Below, piece by piece: positions 53,381 to 61,381 of a DNA stretch of 64,000 nucleotides. The notes below the pieces were generated by a model. That model saw only the letters and a list, made by a program, of their open reading frames with translations. It ran no database searches and was not told the origin of the DNA. The position numbers and the translations under genes were made by a program. Numbering within the stretch: the first letter of the stretch is position 1; each line of letters opens with the position of its first letter. This DNA is from SCUD01 sp036824505. Its GTDB lineage: Bacteria > Pseudomonadota > Gammaproteobacteria > Steroidobacterales > Steroidobacteraceae. The DNA is taken from positions 10,024 to 74,023 of the forward strand of contig DAITAA010000016.1 of the NCBI GenBank assembly GCA_036824505.1. Direction: 5' to 3'.

Positions 53381-53599
53381 TCAGCCCTTCGTCCGCACGA
53401 CCAGCAGCAACACGCCGGCAATGATGGCGCCTGCGCCGGCCCACACGGGAATGTTGACCGTCTCTTTGTCCTTGACCGTCAGTTCGATCGGTCCCAGCTT
53501 GGTCTCGTGGGTTTCCTTGGTGTAGGTGAACCCGCCGTATGCGAGACCCAGGATGCCGGCGACGATCAATAGGAGTGCGGCCAACTTACGTCCATCCAT
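53381..53599 (-). CDS. Small two-helix membrane protein (DUF3185-like), copy 2
   Basis: This 72-residue protein is almost the same as the one at 38656: LAALLLIVAGILGLAYGGF, the loop ETHETKLGPIELTVKDKETV, and VWAGAGAIIAGVLLLVV. Function is unknown. It lies between the BON remnant and the intact Crp/Fnr gene. Confidence 0.7.
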   Translation of the reverse strand: MDGRKLAALLLIVAGILGLAYGGFTYTKETHETKLGPIELTVKDKETVNIPVWAGAGAIIAGVLLLVVRTKG

Positions 53600-53704
53600 T
53601 TGAATAGCTCCTCGACGCGAAATAAATGTGGTCCGAAATCAGAAACGGTGGCAAGCGCCAGGCCGTCACGGATACGGGTGTATCGGCTCCGATCGCAGCA
53701 AGTC

Positions 53705-53887
53705 TCAGGGATTCGCCTTCTTCACCTGCATATCGTTCGTGACGGACATAACGCCTTCGACGTTCTGGGCAACTGCAACGGCACGGTTGATGTCTGCTTG
53801 TGAATCGATGTAACCGCTCGGCTGGACGACACCTTTGAAGGTCTCGACATTGATCTCGGACGACCTGAGGGACTGTTCGGCGAACAA
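53705..53887 (-). pseudogene. BON-domain gene remnant (5' end lost)
   Basis: The last 60 or so codons match the intact BON gene at 38983: SSEINVETFKGVVQ, the DSQADINRAVAVAQNVEGV region and SVTNDMQVK. The match stops just upstream of LFAEQSLR. The signal peptide, lipobox and first half of the domain are absent, replaced by unrelated sequence in a frame that stays open to 54028 without a signal peptide. The product, if made, could not be exported. Confidence 0.75.
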
Positions 53888-54086
53888 CCCGGGCAGACCG
53901 AGACATTGGCTTGGACATCTCCAGGCCCCTTCGGACTTCCAGCCAGCGATCCCAAAGCAGACCTGGCCTTTCTCAGCCAGTCTCGGTTCCTGACAGGAAA
54001 TCGTCTGTGCGGTGCCGAACAGAGGCACGATTGCCGCGCCTCAAAGGAAATTGCCGGGCCCTTGCCGGACGCGGCAGCCGGGATAC

Positions 54087-54116
54087 ACGACCGGCCCGCA
54101 GCTGCGGGCCGGTCGT
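54087..54116. terminator. Perfect 30-bp palindrome after the OmpA-like gene
   Basis: The two 15-bp halves (54087-54101 and 54102-54116) are exact reverse complements, centred on GCAGCTGC. It lies 15 nt after the stop of the OmpA-like gene on the minus strand and is probably its terminator, although no U tract follows. Confidence 0.55.
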
Positions 54117-54131
54117 TGTCCAATCCGGCCG

Positions 54132-55163
54132 TTACGTCGATGCCACGGCCGGTGGCAGATTCTCGATGATGACCTCGACGCGACGATTCTGCTGGCGGCC
54201 GCCTTCGGAGTCATTTTCCGCGACTGGCTGATGCTCGCCCTTGCCGGATGCGGCAATTCGCTGCGCGTCGATGCCGTGCTGCATCAGATAGGACCTGACC
54301 GCATCGGCGCGACGTTGCGACAGCCCCTGGTTGTAATCGTCGCTGCCGACATTATCCGTATGGCCTTCAATCTCGACATTTCGGCCGGGATTCTGGCCGA
54401 GAAATGTGACCAACCTGTCGAGATTGTTCGCGGCGCCAACCTTCAGATCGGCCCTGCCGCTCGTGAACAGCACATCGCCAAGTGTCAGCACGAGACCGCG
54501 ATCCGTTGGCTTGGCCTGCAACACGTCAATCTGGCGCTGCAGCTCGTCCGCCTTCAGGGCCGCGGTACTGGCTGCGTCTGCGGCCGATGCTCGCGCAGCG
54601 TCAGCATCATTTCGTGCCGCGTTCGCCGCCAGGACGCGTGCGGCTTCGGAATCATCGCGTGCAACCTGCGCCGCATCCGCTGCCGCAGAGCGCGCTGCCT
54701 CGGCATCAGCCGTTGCGACCAGCGCCGCATTCGCAGCTGAAGCGCGGGTAGCATCGGCGTCCGCGCGCGCACGGTCAGCTTCGCGGGTGCGAGCGGCGAG
54801 ACGCGCACGTTCGCGTTCCTCGCCGAGCTTTGCACGCTGATCCTCGAGGTAGTTTGTTGAGGCTTCTGCGATGGCAATCTCCACTTTGCGATCAGCCATA
54901 TAGACCCTGTGGGCGCCGAGCGCCTTATCGCTGGCGACCGGCTGCTCAGCGACTCGGACTGCCATCTCGGCCTCCTGGAGTGCGGCCGGCGCGCGATTGG
55001 ACAGGTTTGGGTCGGACTGCAGCCGGGTCAGTTTCGAGCGCACTTCGGCTGAACCTTCAGGGCTCAGCGGCGCGCTCGCACAGCCAGCAAGCACGAGGCC
55101 CACGGCTGCAGCAAGGGTCAGGGATTTCGCATAGTTGGCGTGATTCTTGAATGGTGTATTCAT
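54132..55163 (-). CDS. OmpA-like peptidoglycan-binding lipoprotein with DUF4398 region
   Basis: This 343-residue lipoprotein has lipobox VLAGC. A DUF4398-type helical region follows (AALQEAEMAVRVAEQ), then a long Ala-rich coiled coil (residues about 115-215, repeats of RADADATRASAANAA kind). The OmpA C-terminal domain comes last (GRADLKVGAANNLDRL, VEIEGHTDNVGSDDYNQGLS, GEHQPVAEND). It should span from the outer membrane to peptidoglycan. It overlaps the upstream DUF4398 gene as ATGA, so the two are coupled. Confidence 0.9.
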   Translation of the reverse strand: MNTPFKNHANYAKSLTLAAAVGLVLAGCASAPLSPEGSAEVRSKLTRLQSDPNLSNRAPAALQEAEMAVRVAEQPVASDKALGAHRVYMADRKVEIAIAEASTNYLEDQRAKLGEERERARLAARTREADRARADADATRASAANAALVATADAEAARSAAADAAQVARDDSEAARVLAANAARNDADAARASAADAASTAALKADELQRQIDVLQAKPTDRGLVLTLGDVLFTSGRADLKVGAANNLDRLVTFLGQNPGRNVEIEGHTDNVGSDDYNQGLSQRRADAVRSYLMQHGIDAQRIAASGKGEHQPVAENDSEGGRQQNRRVEVIIENLPPAVAST

Positions 55164-55561
55164 TGCGGCTCTCCTGCGCGCTGCATTTCTTCCGTCAAGG
55201 CGTCGGCTCCAAGCTCCATTTCCTTGTTGACTTCCGCGGCTTTCGCTGTGGCTGTCCTGGCAGAGGCAAGCTCGGCCTGGACGCGTGAGTTCTGCGCGAG
55301 CTGCTCTGCCAGGACCATGCTGTCAGCACGCACGGCGTCATCCGCGAGGGCCAGCTTCTGGCGCGCCTCGCCCAGTTCGGCTCCGGCGTAATGGCTCGCA
55401 TCGGCCCTTTCGGCGTTTGAGATCGCCGTTCTGGCTGCGTCTAGCGCGGAATCCGGCGCCGGTGGCGTTGACGCGCAGGCTCCGAGGAGCATGAGCGCGC
55501 CGGCCAGGCCGGCTGCGGCGAATGGGCCCCGGCGGGGCATTGCTCGAGTTGTCTGGTTCAT
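55160..55561 (-). CDS. DUF4398 lipoprotein
   Basis: This 133-residue lipoprotein has lipobox LLGAC and a helical DUF4398 domain (AARTAISNAERADASHYAGAELGEA, in parts ISNAERADASHYAG and EARQKLALADDAVRAD). It resembles the N-terminal part of the OmpA-like protein that follows, so the pair probably interact or share a surface. An operator lies 64 nt upstream. Function is unknown beyond envelope location. Confidence 0.82.
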   Translation of the reverse strand: MNQTTRAMPRRGPFAAAGLAGALMLLGACASTPPAPDSALDAARTAISNAERADASHYAGAELGEARQKLALADDAVRADSMVLAEQLAQNSRVQAELASARTATAKAAEVNKEMELGADALTEEMQRAGEPQ

Positions 55562-55597
55562 TTCGATTTCCTACCTGAGTGACGAGTTCGAGGCCGG

Positions 55598-55639
55598 ATT
55601 GTCCGCCGCATCATTGCTGGTGTCGGTGCGTCAGCGTAC
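55598..55639 (-). promoter_or_regulatory. Island operator and promoter, site 6 (DUF4398-OmpA operon)
   Basis: On the minus strand GTACGCTGACGCAC (55639-55626) is followed by -35 CCGACA, 17 bp and GACAAT (55603-55598). The repeat is 64 nt before the start at 55561. Confidence 0.6.
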
Positions 55640-55692
55640 ATGCACGTCGCGCACTTGGCCGAACGCTGGTTGGCCGGGAATCAACGCCGTAT

Positions 55693-55734
55693 GTGCGGTA
55701 CCGTACGGACGCGACAATGCGAACGAAATAGTTT
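55693..55734 (+). promoter_or_regulatory. Island operator and promoter, site 7 (DUF3309-SOD operon)
   Basis: GTGCGGTACCGTAC (55693-55706) is followed by -35 CGGACG, 17 bp and TAGTTT (55729-55734). The repeat is 58 nt before the start at 55765. Sites 6 and 7 serve opposite strands of one 203-bp gap. Confidence 0.6.
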
Positions 55735-55764
55735 TCCGGTGGATTGTCCTACCGGGAGATGCAC

Positions 55765-55923
55765 ATGAGTTTGGGAACGATCCTCTTAATCGTGCTGATA
55801 CTGGCCCTCGTGGGAGTCATTCCCGCCTGGCCGCATAGCAGGAGCTGGGGCTATGGTCCCAGCGGCATCGTGGGCGTCGTGCTCATCATCCTGCTCATTC
55901 TGTTCCTGACCGGCAGGCTTTGA
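55765..55923 (+). CDS. DUF3309 small membrane protein
   Basis: This 52-residue protein has two hydrophobic segments (LGTILLIVLILALVGVIPAW and GIVGVVLIILLILFLTGRL) around HSRSWGYGPS. That is the DUF3309 pattern (an aromatic/Gly turn between two helices). Its role is unknown; members are often found beside stress genes. The stop overlaps the TTG start of the superoxide dismutase gene. A ribosome-binding GGGAG lies 7 nt before the ATG. Confidence 0.8.
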   Translation: MSLGTILLIVLILALVGVIPAWPHSRSWGYGPSGIVGVVLIILLILFLTGRL

Positions 55924-56660
55924 TCCGGGCAGAAACGTTGACGCGAGCGCGAAAGCCAAGTCCGGAATCGGGACCGATCCCGGTCTTGGTCCCGGCACCG
56001 GCAGCGGGCGAGTGCCTGGCATTGCCGCGGCTGCCTTATGCGCTCACGGCGCTCGAGCCCCACATTTCGCGGCGTACATTGGCGGTGCACCATGGAGAGC
56101 ACCACGCAGGCTATGTGGAGAAGGCGCGTTCCATCGTGAAAGGGACGGCGCTCGAATCTGCGACTCTCGAGGAGGTCGTGGCAGTCGGCGCCGAAAGTGG
56201 TGACCGCGCGCTCTTCAATGCCGCAGCCCAGGCGTGGAATCATGCGTTCTACTGGCGGAGCATGCGGCCGGGCGGCGGTGGGGAGGCCCACGGGGCGATT
56301 GGAGACCTCATTGAAGATGGTTTCGGCAGGTGCCAGGATTTTTTCGAGGAATTCGCGGCGGTCGCTGGTGACCAATTCGGAAGCGGGTGGGCCTGGCTGG
56401 TCCTCGATAGTGGTCGGTTACGGATTACCACGACATCGAATGCCGCGACGCCGCTTCTGACAAGACAGCTGCCGCTGCTGGTGATCGATGTCTGGGAGCA
56501 CGCCTACTATCTCGACTATCAGCACCGCCGCCTCGATTACATCAAGGCATTTGTGACCAGTCTGGTTAACTGGGAATTCGCCAATGACAACCTGCATGTC
56601 TCGGCGGCCTCCCAGCCACCCGCCCCGGCAATGCAGGAATCCACCGTCAAACGCGGCTGA
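55920..56660 (+). CDS. sodB: Superoxide dismutase (Fe/Mn family) with N-terminal extension
   Basis: This 246-residue enzyme converts superoxide to H2O2 and O2. Metal ligands are all visible: His in LAVHHGEHHAGYV, His in AQAWNHAFYW, and Asp and His in VIDVWEHAYYLDY. NAAAQAWNH with Gln suits the iron type. The SOD fold begins at LPRLPYALTALEPHIS, so about 33 residues (Pro-rich, no clear signal peptide) precede it. The only start that fits is TTG 55920, overlapping the DUF3309 stop (TTGA). Confidence 0.9.
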   Translation: MIRAETLTRARKPSPESGPIPVLVPAPAAGECLALPRLPYALTALEPHISRRTLAVHHGEHHAGYVEKARSIVKGTALESATLEEVVAVGAESGDRALFNAAAQAWNHAFYWRSMRPGGGGEAHGAIGDLIEDGFGRCQDFFEEFAAVAGDQFGSGWAWLVLDSGRLRITTTSNAATPLLTRQLPLLVIDVWEHAYYLDYQHRRLDYIKAFVTSLVNWEFANDNLHVSAASQPPAPAMQESTVKRG

Positions 56661-56717
56661 GGCGACCTGAACGGGCAATTCCAGCCGTTCGCAGCGCGTG
56701 TCGGCGACCGTGTGCCA

Positions 56718-56746
56718 TTGCAGACATAGCAATGATCGGGTATAAA
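56718..56746 (+). promoter_or_regulatory. Predicted promoter of Crp/Fnr copy C
   Basis: TTGCAG (56718-56723), a 17-bp spacer and TATAAA (56741-56746). The transcript would start near 56753, which excludes the upstream in-frame start at 56732 and supports ATG 56822. No island operator is present here. Confidence 0.45.
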
Positions 56747-56821
56747 AAATGGCTGAATTCGACGGTGCGCAGGGGAATCCTGACGCCTGGGCGCCAGGCC
56801 GGATCAGCGAACGGGGGGTCG

Positions 56822-57544
56822 ATGGCGACCAGTGCTGCTGCCGCGCGACAGAATCATCTGCTGGGGGCGCTGCCCGATGCGGAATGGGAGCGGATGGCCG
56901 GAAGTCTGGAGCTGAGGCCGATGCCGCTCGGTCAGGTGTTGTATGAATCCGGCAGCGCGATGCGCCACGTCTATTTTCCGACGAGCGCCATCATATCGCT
57001 GCTGTACGTCATGGAAGACGGCGCTTCCGCCGAAATCGCCATCGTCGGCAATGAGGGAGTCGTCGGGATTTCGTTGTTCATGGGCGGCGAAACGACGCCG
57101 AGCCGCGCCGTCGTGCAGAGTGGCGGTGAAGCCTATCGCGTGGCCGGGAGATACCTGAAGGAAGAATTTCTCCGTGCCGGGCCGCTGCAGCGAATGCTGC
57201 TGCGATATACGCAGGCATTGATCACGCAGATGTCGCAGACGGCAGTCTGCAATCGCCACCATTCCGTTGAGCAGCAGCTTTGTCGCTGGCTGTTAATGAG
57301 TCTCGACCGCCTGCCTTCAAACGAATTGACGATGACCCAGGAATTGATCGCCAACATGCTGGGAGTACGCCGCGAAGGTGTCACGGAATCGGCCGGCAAG
57401 TTGCAGAAGCTCGGGTTGATCCATTACAGCCGTGGCCACATTGTCGTGATCAACCGGCCTGGCCTGGAGGCTCATGCCTGTGAATGTTATGCGGTCGTCA
57501 AGAAGGAATTCGATCGGCTGTTGCCCTGGGTAGCGGCGAAGTAA
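56822..57544 (+). CDS. Crp/Fnr-family transcriptional regulator, copy C
   Basis: This 240-residue regulator is very similar to copy A throughout: YESGSAMRHVYFPTSA, IVGNEGVVGISLFMGG, QTAVCNRHHSVEQQLC, and the helix-turn-helix MTQELIANMLGVRREGVTES. It has the same recognition helix as copy A, so both should bind the same site. The FNR iron-sulfur Cys are absent. It stands alone between the SOD gene and the lipoprotein-ferritin operon. Confidence 0.9.
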   Translation: MATSAAAARQNHLLGALPDAEWERMAGSLELRPMPLGQVLYESGSAMRHVYFPTSAIISLLYVMEDGASAEIAIVGNEGVVGISLFMGGETTPSRAVVQSGGEAYRVAGRYLKEEFLRAGPLQRMLLRYTQALITQMSQTAVCNRHHSVEQQLCRWLLMSLDRLPSNELTMTQELIANMLGVRREGVTESAGKLQKLGLIHYSRGHIVVINRPGLEAHACECYAVVKKEFDRLLPWVAAK

Positions 57545-57570
57545 TCGATTTCCAATGCCTCGACCCTTGA

Positions 57571-57612
57571 GTGCGGTGGCGCACTGACGCGGTTCTTTGC
57601 GCACTCCAGTAT
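57571..57612 (+). promoter_or_regulatory. Island operator and promoter, site 8 (lipoprotein-ferritin operon)
   Basis: GTGCGGTGGCGCAC (57571-57584) is followed by -35 CTGACG, 17 bp and CAGTAT (57607-57612). The repeat is 65 nt before the start at 57650. Confidence 0.55.
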
Positions 57613-57649
57613 TGGCTCGGATTCACCGACCCAACTTGGAGTTTGCCCC

Positions 57650-58108
57650 ATGAAGAACCAATTGATTCCCATCGCCGCCGTCGCGGTACTGCTGTTTGCG
57701 GGCTGTCAGGAGACCCCATCCGAGACGGCCAAGGACGTTGCCGAGGCTCGCGATGACGCGGCCCAGGACGTCAATGCAGCCCGTCAGGACGCGAACGAGA
57801 CAGTCGCGGATGCCAATGACCAGGTCGCCGATGCGCAGCAGGACTACGCGAAGACCGATGCAGCTGCTTTCAAGAAACTGAGCAAAGCTGAGTCGGAAGC
57901 CATGGTCAAGGCTGCAAACGCGGCCTTCGACGTTGCCACGGTGAAAGCGGATGGCATTTACAACGTCGCCAATGAAAAGTGCGGTGCGCTGAGCGGCGTG
58001 ACCAAGGACGCATGCGTCAGCAGCGCTCGTGCAACGCTCGCGGCCAACCAGGCGGAAGCCACGGCGATTCGCGACGCAGCCCTGGTCAACGCCGAAAACC
58101 ACGAGTAA
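57650..58108 (+). CDS. Lipoprotein with Ala/Asp-rich coiled coil
   Basis: This 152-residue lipoprotein has a signal peptide ending in LLFAGC. A low-complexity helical stretch follows (AEARDDAAQDVNAARQDANE), rich in Ala, Asp and Gln. A C-terminal part has one Cys pair (EKCGALSGVTKDACVSSA) that could form a disulfide. I do not recognise a family. It is the first gene of a probable four-gene operon (gaps 4 bp, overlap, 10 bp). Confidence 0.75.
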   Translation: MKNQLIPIAAVAVLLFAGCQETPSETAKDVAEARDDAAQDVNAARQDANETVADANDQVADAQQDYAKTDAAAFKKLSKAESEAMVKAANAAFDVATVKADGIYNVANEKCGALSGVTKDACVSSARATLAANQAEATAIRDAALVNAENHE

Positions 58109-58112
58109 CAGA

Positions 58113-58658
58113 ATGACAAGTACGGCGGGGTTGACCGACGTCAAGACGCTGCGTAGCCAGGCACGCAAGCACATCGAAGCGGGTGCAGTAACGGCTGGCT
58201 ATTCAGCGGACCGGCCGGCGGTCCTGAACCTGCTCAACGAAGCGTTGGCAACCGAGATCGTGTGTGTGCTCCGTTACCGCCGTCATTACTTCATGGCCCG
58301 CGGCATCCATTCCAAGAGCATCGCGGACGAGTTCCTGGTCCACTCCAATGAGGAGCTGGGACACGCCGATCGGATTGCGGAGCGAATCGTGCAGCTGGGT
58401 GGCGAGCCCGATCTTGCACCGGACGGTCTCAGCGGCCGTAGCCATGCCGAGTACATAGCAGGCAAGTCGCTGGTCGCAATGATCAAGGAAGACCTGGTGG
58501 CGGAGCGGATCGCCATTGACAGCTATCGCGAAATGATCCGGTACCTCGGCGATCGGGATCCGACAACCAGTCAGATGCTCAAGGAAATCCTGGCCGTGGA
58601 GGAAGAGCACGCCGACGAACTGGCGGATCTGTTGCAGGGCTTGCCAAGGCAACGGTGA
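58113..58658 (+). CDS. Ferritin-like/bacterioferritin-type protein
   Basis: This 181-residue four-helix protein has the di-iron pattern Glu in NEALATEIVCVLRYRRHYF, EELGHADRIAERI (ExxH), EDLVAERIAIDSYREMI, and EEEHADELADLL (ExxH). It matches the bacterioferritin-like/DPS-like group that stores or detoxifies iron. The start ATG 58113 follows the lipoprotein gene by 4 bp, and its stop overlaps the next start (GTGA). No heme-ligand Met is obvious. Confidence 0.85.
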   Translation: MTSTAGLTDVKTLRSQARKHIEAGAVTAGYSADRPAVLNLLNEALATEIVCVLRYRRHYFMARGIHSKSIADEFLVHSNEELGHADRIAERIVQLGGEPDLAPDGLSGRSHAEYIAGKSLVAMIKEDLVAERIAIDSYREMIRYLGDRDPTTSQMLKEILAVEEEHADELADLLQGLPRQR

Positions 58659-59971
58659 GTGCTGCTGATCGATTAGTGATTGGCATGGCGATGCTGGCGC
58701 TCGCGGCCTGCGGCGAGACGGCGCAGCTGAACGTTGCTCAAGGCACGGGGCCGGATCCTGCCCTTCCGCAACCGCGAATGTCCCTGATTCCGACGGTGCA
58801 CGTCGCACCTGCCGCGGGTTGGCCAGCCGGTGTGGGGCCCCTCGCGGCGCCCGGCGTGCGCGTCGCCGCGTTCGCGCGTGGACTGGATCATCCGCGTTGG
58901 CTGCATGTGCTGCCCAACGGCGACGTGCTGGTGGCGGAGTCGAATGCCCCTCCGAGGCCGGATGACGGAAGGGGCATCAAGGCCTGGTTCATGCGCCTGT
59001 ACAAGAATAAAGCAGGTGGCAGCGTCCCCAGCGCGAACCGCATCACCTTGCTGCGGGATACTGATGGCGATGGTGTGGCGGAGTACCGTTCAGCGCTGCT
59101 GGAAGGGCTGAATTCGCCATTCGGGATGCAACTGGTGGGCGACGACCTTTATGTCGCCGACACCGACGCCGTGCTTCGATTCCCCTATGCCACGGGCGAC
59201 ACGCGAATCACGGCGAGCGGCATCAGGCTGGTCGATCTTCCTGCCGGAACGATCAACCACCATTGGACCAAGAATCTCATCGCAAGTCCGGACGGCAGCA
59301 CGCTGTATGTGACCGTCGGCTCGAACAGCAATGCCGCCGAAAATGGAATTGAGGTTGAGGAAGGGCGGGCTGCCATCTGGGCAGTGGATATCAAGACCGG
59401 TGCGCACCGCATCTTTGCGTCGGGCCTGCGTAACCCGAACGGCTTGGTCTGGGAACCGGAGAGCGGCGAATTGTGGACCGTGGTCAATGAGCGCGACGAG
59501 CTCGGCAGCGATCTGGTCCCCGATTTCATGACCGCGGTTCGCGACGGCGGTTTCTACGGCTGGCCGTACAGCTATTACGGCCAGCATGTCGACGCGCGCG
59601 CAAAGCCGCAACAACCGGCACTGGTGGCCAGGGCGATTGCACCGGACTACGCACTGGGGCCGCACACCGCTTCGCTTGGTCTGGCGATTTCCGCCGGCAG
59701 CACGCGACCGGAACCCTTCGCCAACGGCATGTTCATCGGCCAGCATGGTTCGTGGAACCGGCGTCCACACAGCGGATACAAGGTCATATTCGTGCCATTC
59801 GTGGGCGGCAGGCCCTCCGGGCCGCCCATCGACGTCCTGACTGGTTTTCTGAGCGCGACGGGTGACGCGTACGGTCGCCCAGTCGGCGTCGTCATCGACA
59901 AGAAAGGCGCCTTACTCGTGGCCGACGACGTCGGCAACGTGATCTGGCGCTTGAGTTTCAATGGCAAATAA
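58655..59971 (+). CDS. Sorbosone dehydrogenase-like PQQ-type beta-propeller lipoprotein
   Basis: This 438-residue exported protein has a lipobox (ALAAC). Its six-bladed propeller pattern is that of the glucose/sorbosone dehydrogenase family: GLDHPRWLHVLPNGDVLVAE, LEGLNSPFGMQLVGDDLYVA, TVGSNSNAAENG, ASGLRNPNGLVWEPESGELW and GFYGWPYSYYGQHVD. The family oxidises sugars with PQQ in the periplasm, but PQQ ligands are not provable here. Translation starts at GTG 58655, coupled to the ferritin-like gene. Confidence 0.85.
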   Translation: MSAADRLVIGMAMLALAACGETAQLNVAQGTGPDPALPQPRMSLIPTVHVAPAAGWPAGVGPLAAPGVRVAAFARGLDHPRWLHVLPNGDVLVAESNAPPRPDDGRGIKAWFMRLYKNKAGGSVPSANRITLLRDTDGDGVAEYRSALLEGLNSPFGMQLVGDDLYVADTDAVLRFPYATGDTRITASGIRLVDLPAGTINHHWTKNLIASPDGSTLYVTVGSNSNAAENGIEVEEGRAAIWAVDIKTGAHRIFASGLRNPNGLVWEPESGELWTVVNERDELGSDLVPDFMTAVRDGGFYGWPYSYYGQHVDARAKPQQPALVARAIAPDYALGPHTASLGLAISAGSTRPEPFANGMFIGQHGSWNRRPHSGYKVIFVPFVGGRPSGPPIDVLTGFLSATGDAYGRPVGVVIDKKGALLVADDVGNVIWRLSFNGK

Positions 59972-59981
59972 GGAGAGTTAG

Positions 59982-60635
59982 ATGAATTGCAAAATACGAA
60001 AGTCCGCCCGGGCAGCGTGGCTCGCGCCGGTAGTTGTGCTGTGTCTCGTGTCAGCAACCGCGCCGGCTGAGACGGCCGCGCCGGCGGCACCGGCCGCCAC
60101 CATCGTGGACGCGAAAATGGCGATGAGAAAATTGTGGGAAGAACACATTACCTATACCCGCAATTACATCATTAGTGAGTTGGCGGGACTACCTGATGTC
60201 GAAGCCATTGCCGGTCGCCTGCTGGCGAACCAGGATGACATCGGCGATGCAATCAAGCCGTACTACGGCGAGGCTGCAGGCACGAAATTGTCCGCTCTGC
60301 TGCGCGACCATATCCTGGTTGCGACCGAAGTCGTCAAGGCCGCCAAGGCCGGTGACAAGAACAACCTGGCAGCTGCGCAAGGAAGATGGTCTGCAAACGG
60401 CAAAGAAATCGCGGCGTTCCTGAGCGGCGCGAACTCCAGCTGGCCCAGGAACGTGCTGCAGGACATGCTGCAAGAGCATCTCGATCTGACAACCGGAGAA
60501 GTCGTGGGCAGGCTCAACAAGGACTGGGTTGCGGACATCAAGGCATATGACGCAGGTCACGCGCACATGCTGATGTTTGCCGACACGCTCACGGACGGGA
60601 TTGCGAAGCAGTTTCCGGCCAAGTTCAAGAAATAG
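59982..60635 (+). CDS. Exported helical protein of unknown function
   Basis: This 217-residue protein has a cleavable signal peptide (LAPVVVLCLVSATAPAETA) and then an almost all-helical sequence. Conserved-looking positions are WEEHITYTRNYIIS, LLRDHILVATEVVKA, DMLQEHLDLTTGEVVGRL and YDAGHAHMLMFADTLTDGI. The several His residues on helices (EEH, RDH, QEH, GHAH) suggest a four-helix bundle that could bind metal. I do not recognise its family. It ends the operon that starts at 57650. Confidence 0.7.
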   Translation: MNCKIRKSARAAWLAPVVVLCLVSATAPAETAAPAAPAATIVDAKMAMRKLWEEHITYTRNYIISELAGLPDVEAIAGRLLANQDDIGDAIKPYYGEAAGTKLSALLRDHILVATEVVKAAKAGDKNNLAAAQGRWSANGKEIAAFLSGANSSWPRNVLQDMLQEHLDLTTGEVVGRLNKDWVADIKAYDAGHAHMLMFADTLTDGIAKQFPAKFKK

Positions 60636-60644
60636 GGGAAGCCG

Positions 60645-60962
60645 CTAGTGGGGCGCTCGTTGAGCAGAGTGACCATCTGGCCTTGCGCTCGACGCGGATC
60701 GCGCGATCCGGGCGAAGGCCAGTACCGCGGCCAATGACTTGACGTAACGCGCGCCCACCAGCAGCGCTGCGAACTCCGCGAGCATGGCGACTGCCATGCC
60801 TGGCCGCCGTGTCAGGAAGCGCATCGTCTTGCTGCGCGGATAGCTACCGTTCGCCTCTGGTGCGGGACCGAGCTGTTCCGCAATCAATCGGCGTTGTGCC
60901 TGCATTCTCTCGCGCAGCGCCTGGCGCTGCTCAACGAGCGGCACATCCGTGTTCGACGTCAC
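60645..60962 (-). CDS. YqjK-like small protein, copy 2
   Basis: This 105-residue protein starts at GTG 60962, overlapping the YqjE-like stop (GTGA) exactly as in copy 1. It shares EQRQALRERMQAQRRLIAEQ, PAPEANGSYPRSKTMRFLTR and a hydrophobic segment (MAVAMLAEFAALLVGARYV). It has a longer C-terminal tail (SLAAVLAFARIARSASSARP) than copy 1. Convergent with the operon that ends at 60635. Confidence 0.7.
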   Translation of the reverse strand: MTSNTDVPLVEQRQALRERMQAQRRLIAEQLGPAPEANGSYPRSKTMRFLTRRPGMAVAMLAEFAALLVGARYVKSLAAVLAFARIARSASSARPDGHSAQRAPH

Positions 60963-61363
60963 AGCTTGCTCTTCAGAAGCGCCATATCTGCGGCAAGCTC
61001 TTCGCGAGTCGCCGCGAAAGCCTGACTGCTCCGCGCAGACAGGCCCTTCAAGCGGCGCCAGGCGAAGCCTGCAACCAGTCCGTAGGCTACGAGAAGGGCG
61101 GTCGCGGCATCGATGCGGTAGGCCGTGTCCCAGCTGAATGCGAGCACCAGCGCTCCGATTACCAGCATGGCGCACAGCAGGCTGGCGAAACCAATCAGTC
61201 CGACCACCAGCATCTGCGATAACCGCGTTTTTTCCTCCGCCCACTCGACCCGGGCCAGTTGCCCATGCATGGCGGCCTGCGTGAACAGCGCCGCACCCGC
61301 GGAACGCAGCAGGCGGACGACGTCCAGCGCATTGATCGCGGCGGAGTCAGTAGTCGTTGTCAT
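60959..61363 (-). CDS. YqjE-like phage-holin-superfamily membrane protein, copy 2
   Basis: This 134-residue protein parallels copy 1: AMHGQLARVEWAEEKTRLSQ, two helices (MLVVGLIGFASLLCAMLVIG and ATALLVAYGLVAGFAWRRL), and the nearly identical tail SSQAFAATREELAADMALLK. It is the middle gene of the second YqjD-YqjE-YqjK set. Confidence 0.85.
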   Translation of the reverse strand: MTTTTDSAAINALDVVRLLRSAGAALFTQAAMHGQLARVEWAEEKTRLSQMLVVGLIGFASLLCAMLVIGALVLAFSWDTAYRIDAATALLVAYGLVAGFAWRRLKGLSARSSQAFAATREELAADMALLKSKL

Positions 61364-61381
61364 GTCAGCCGGGAACCGGCG

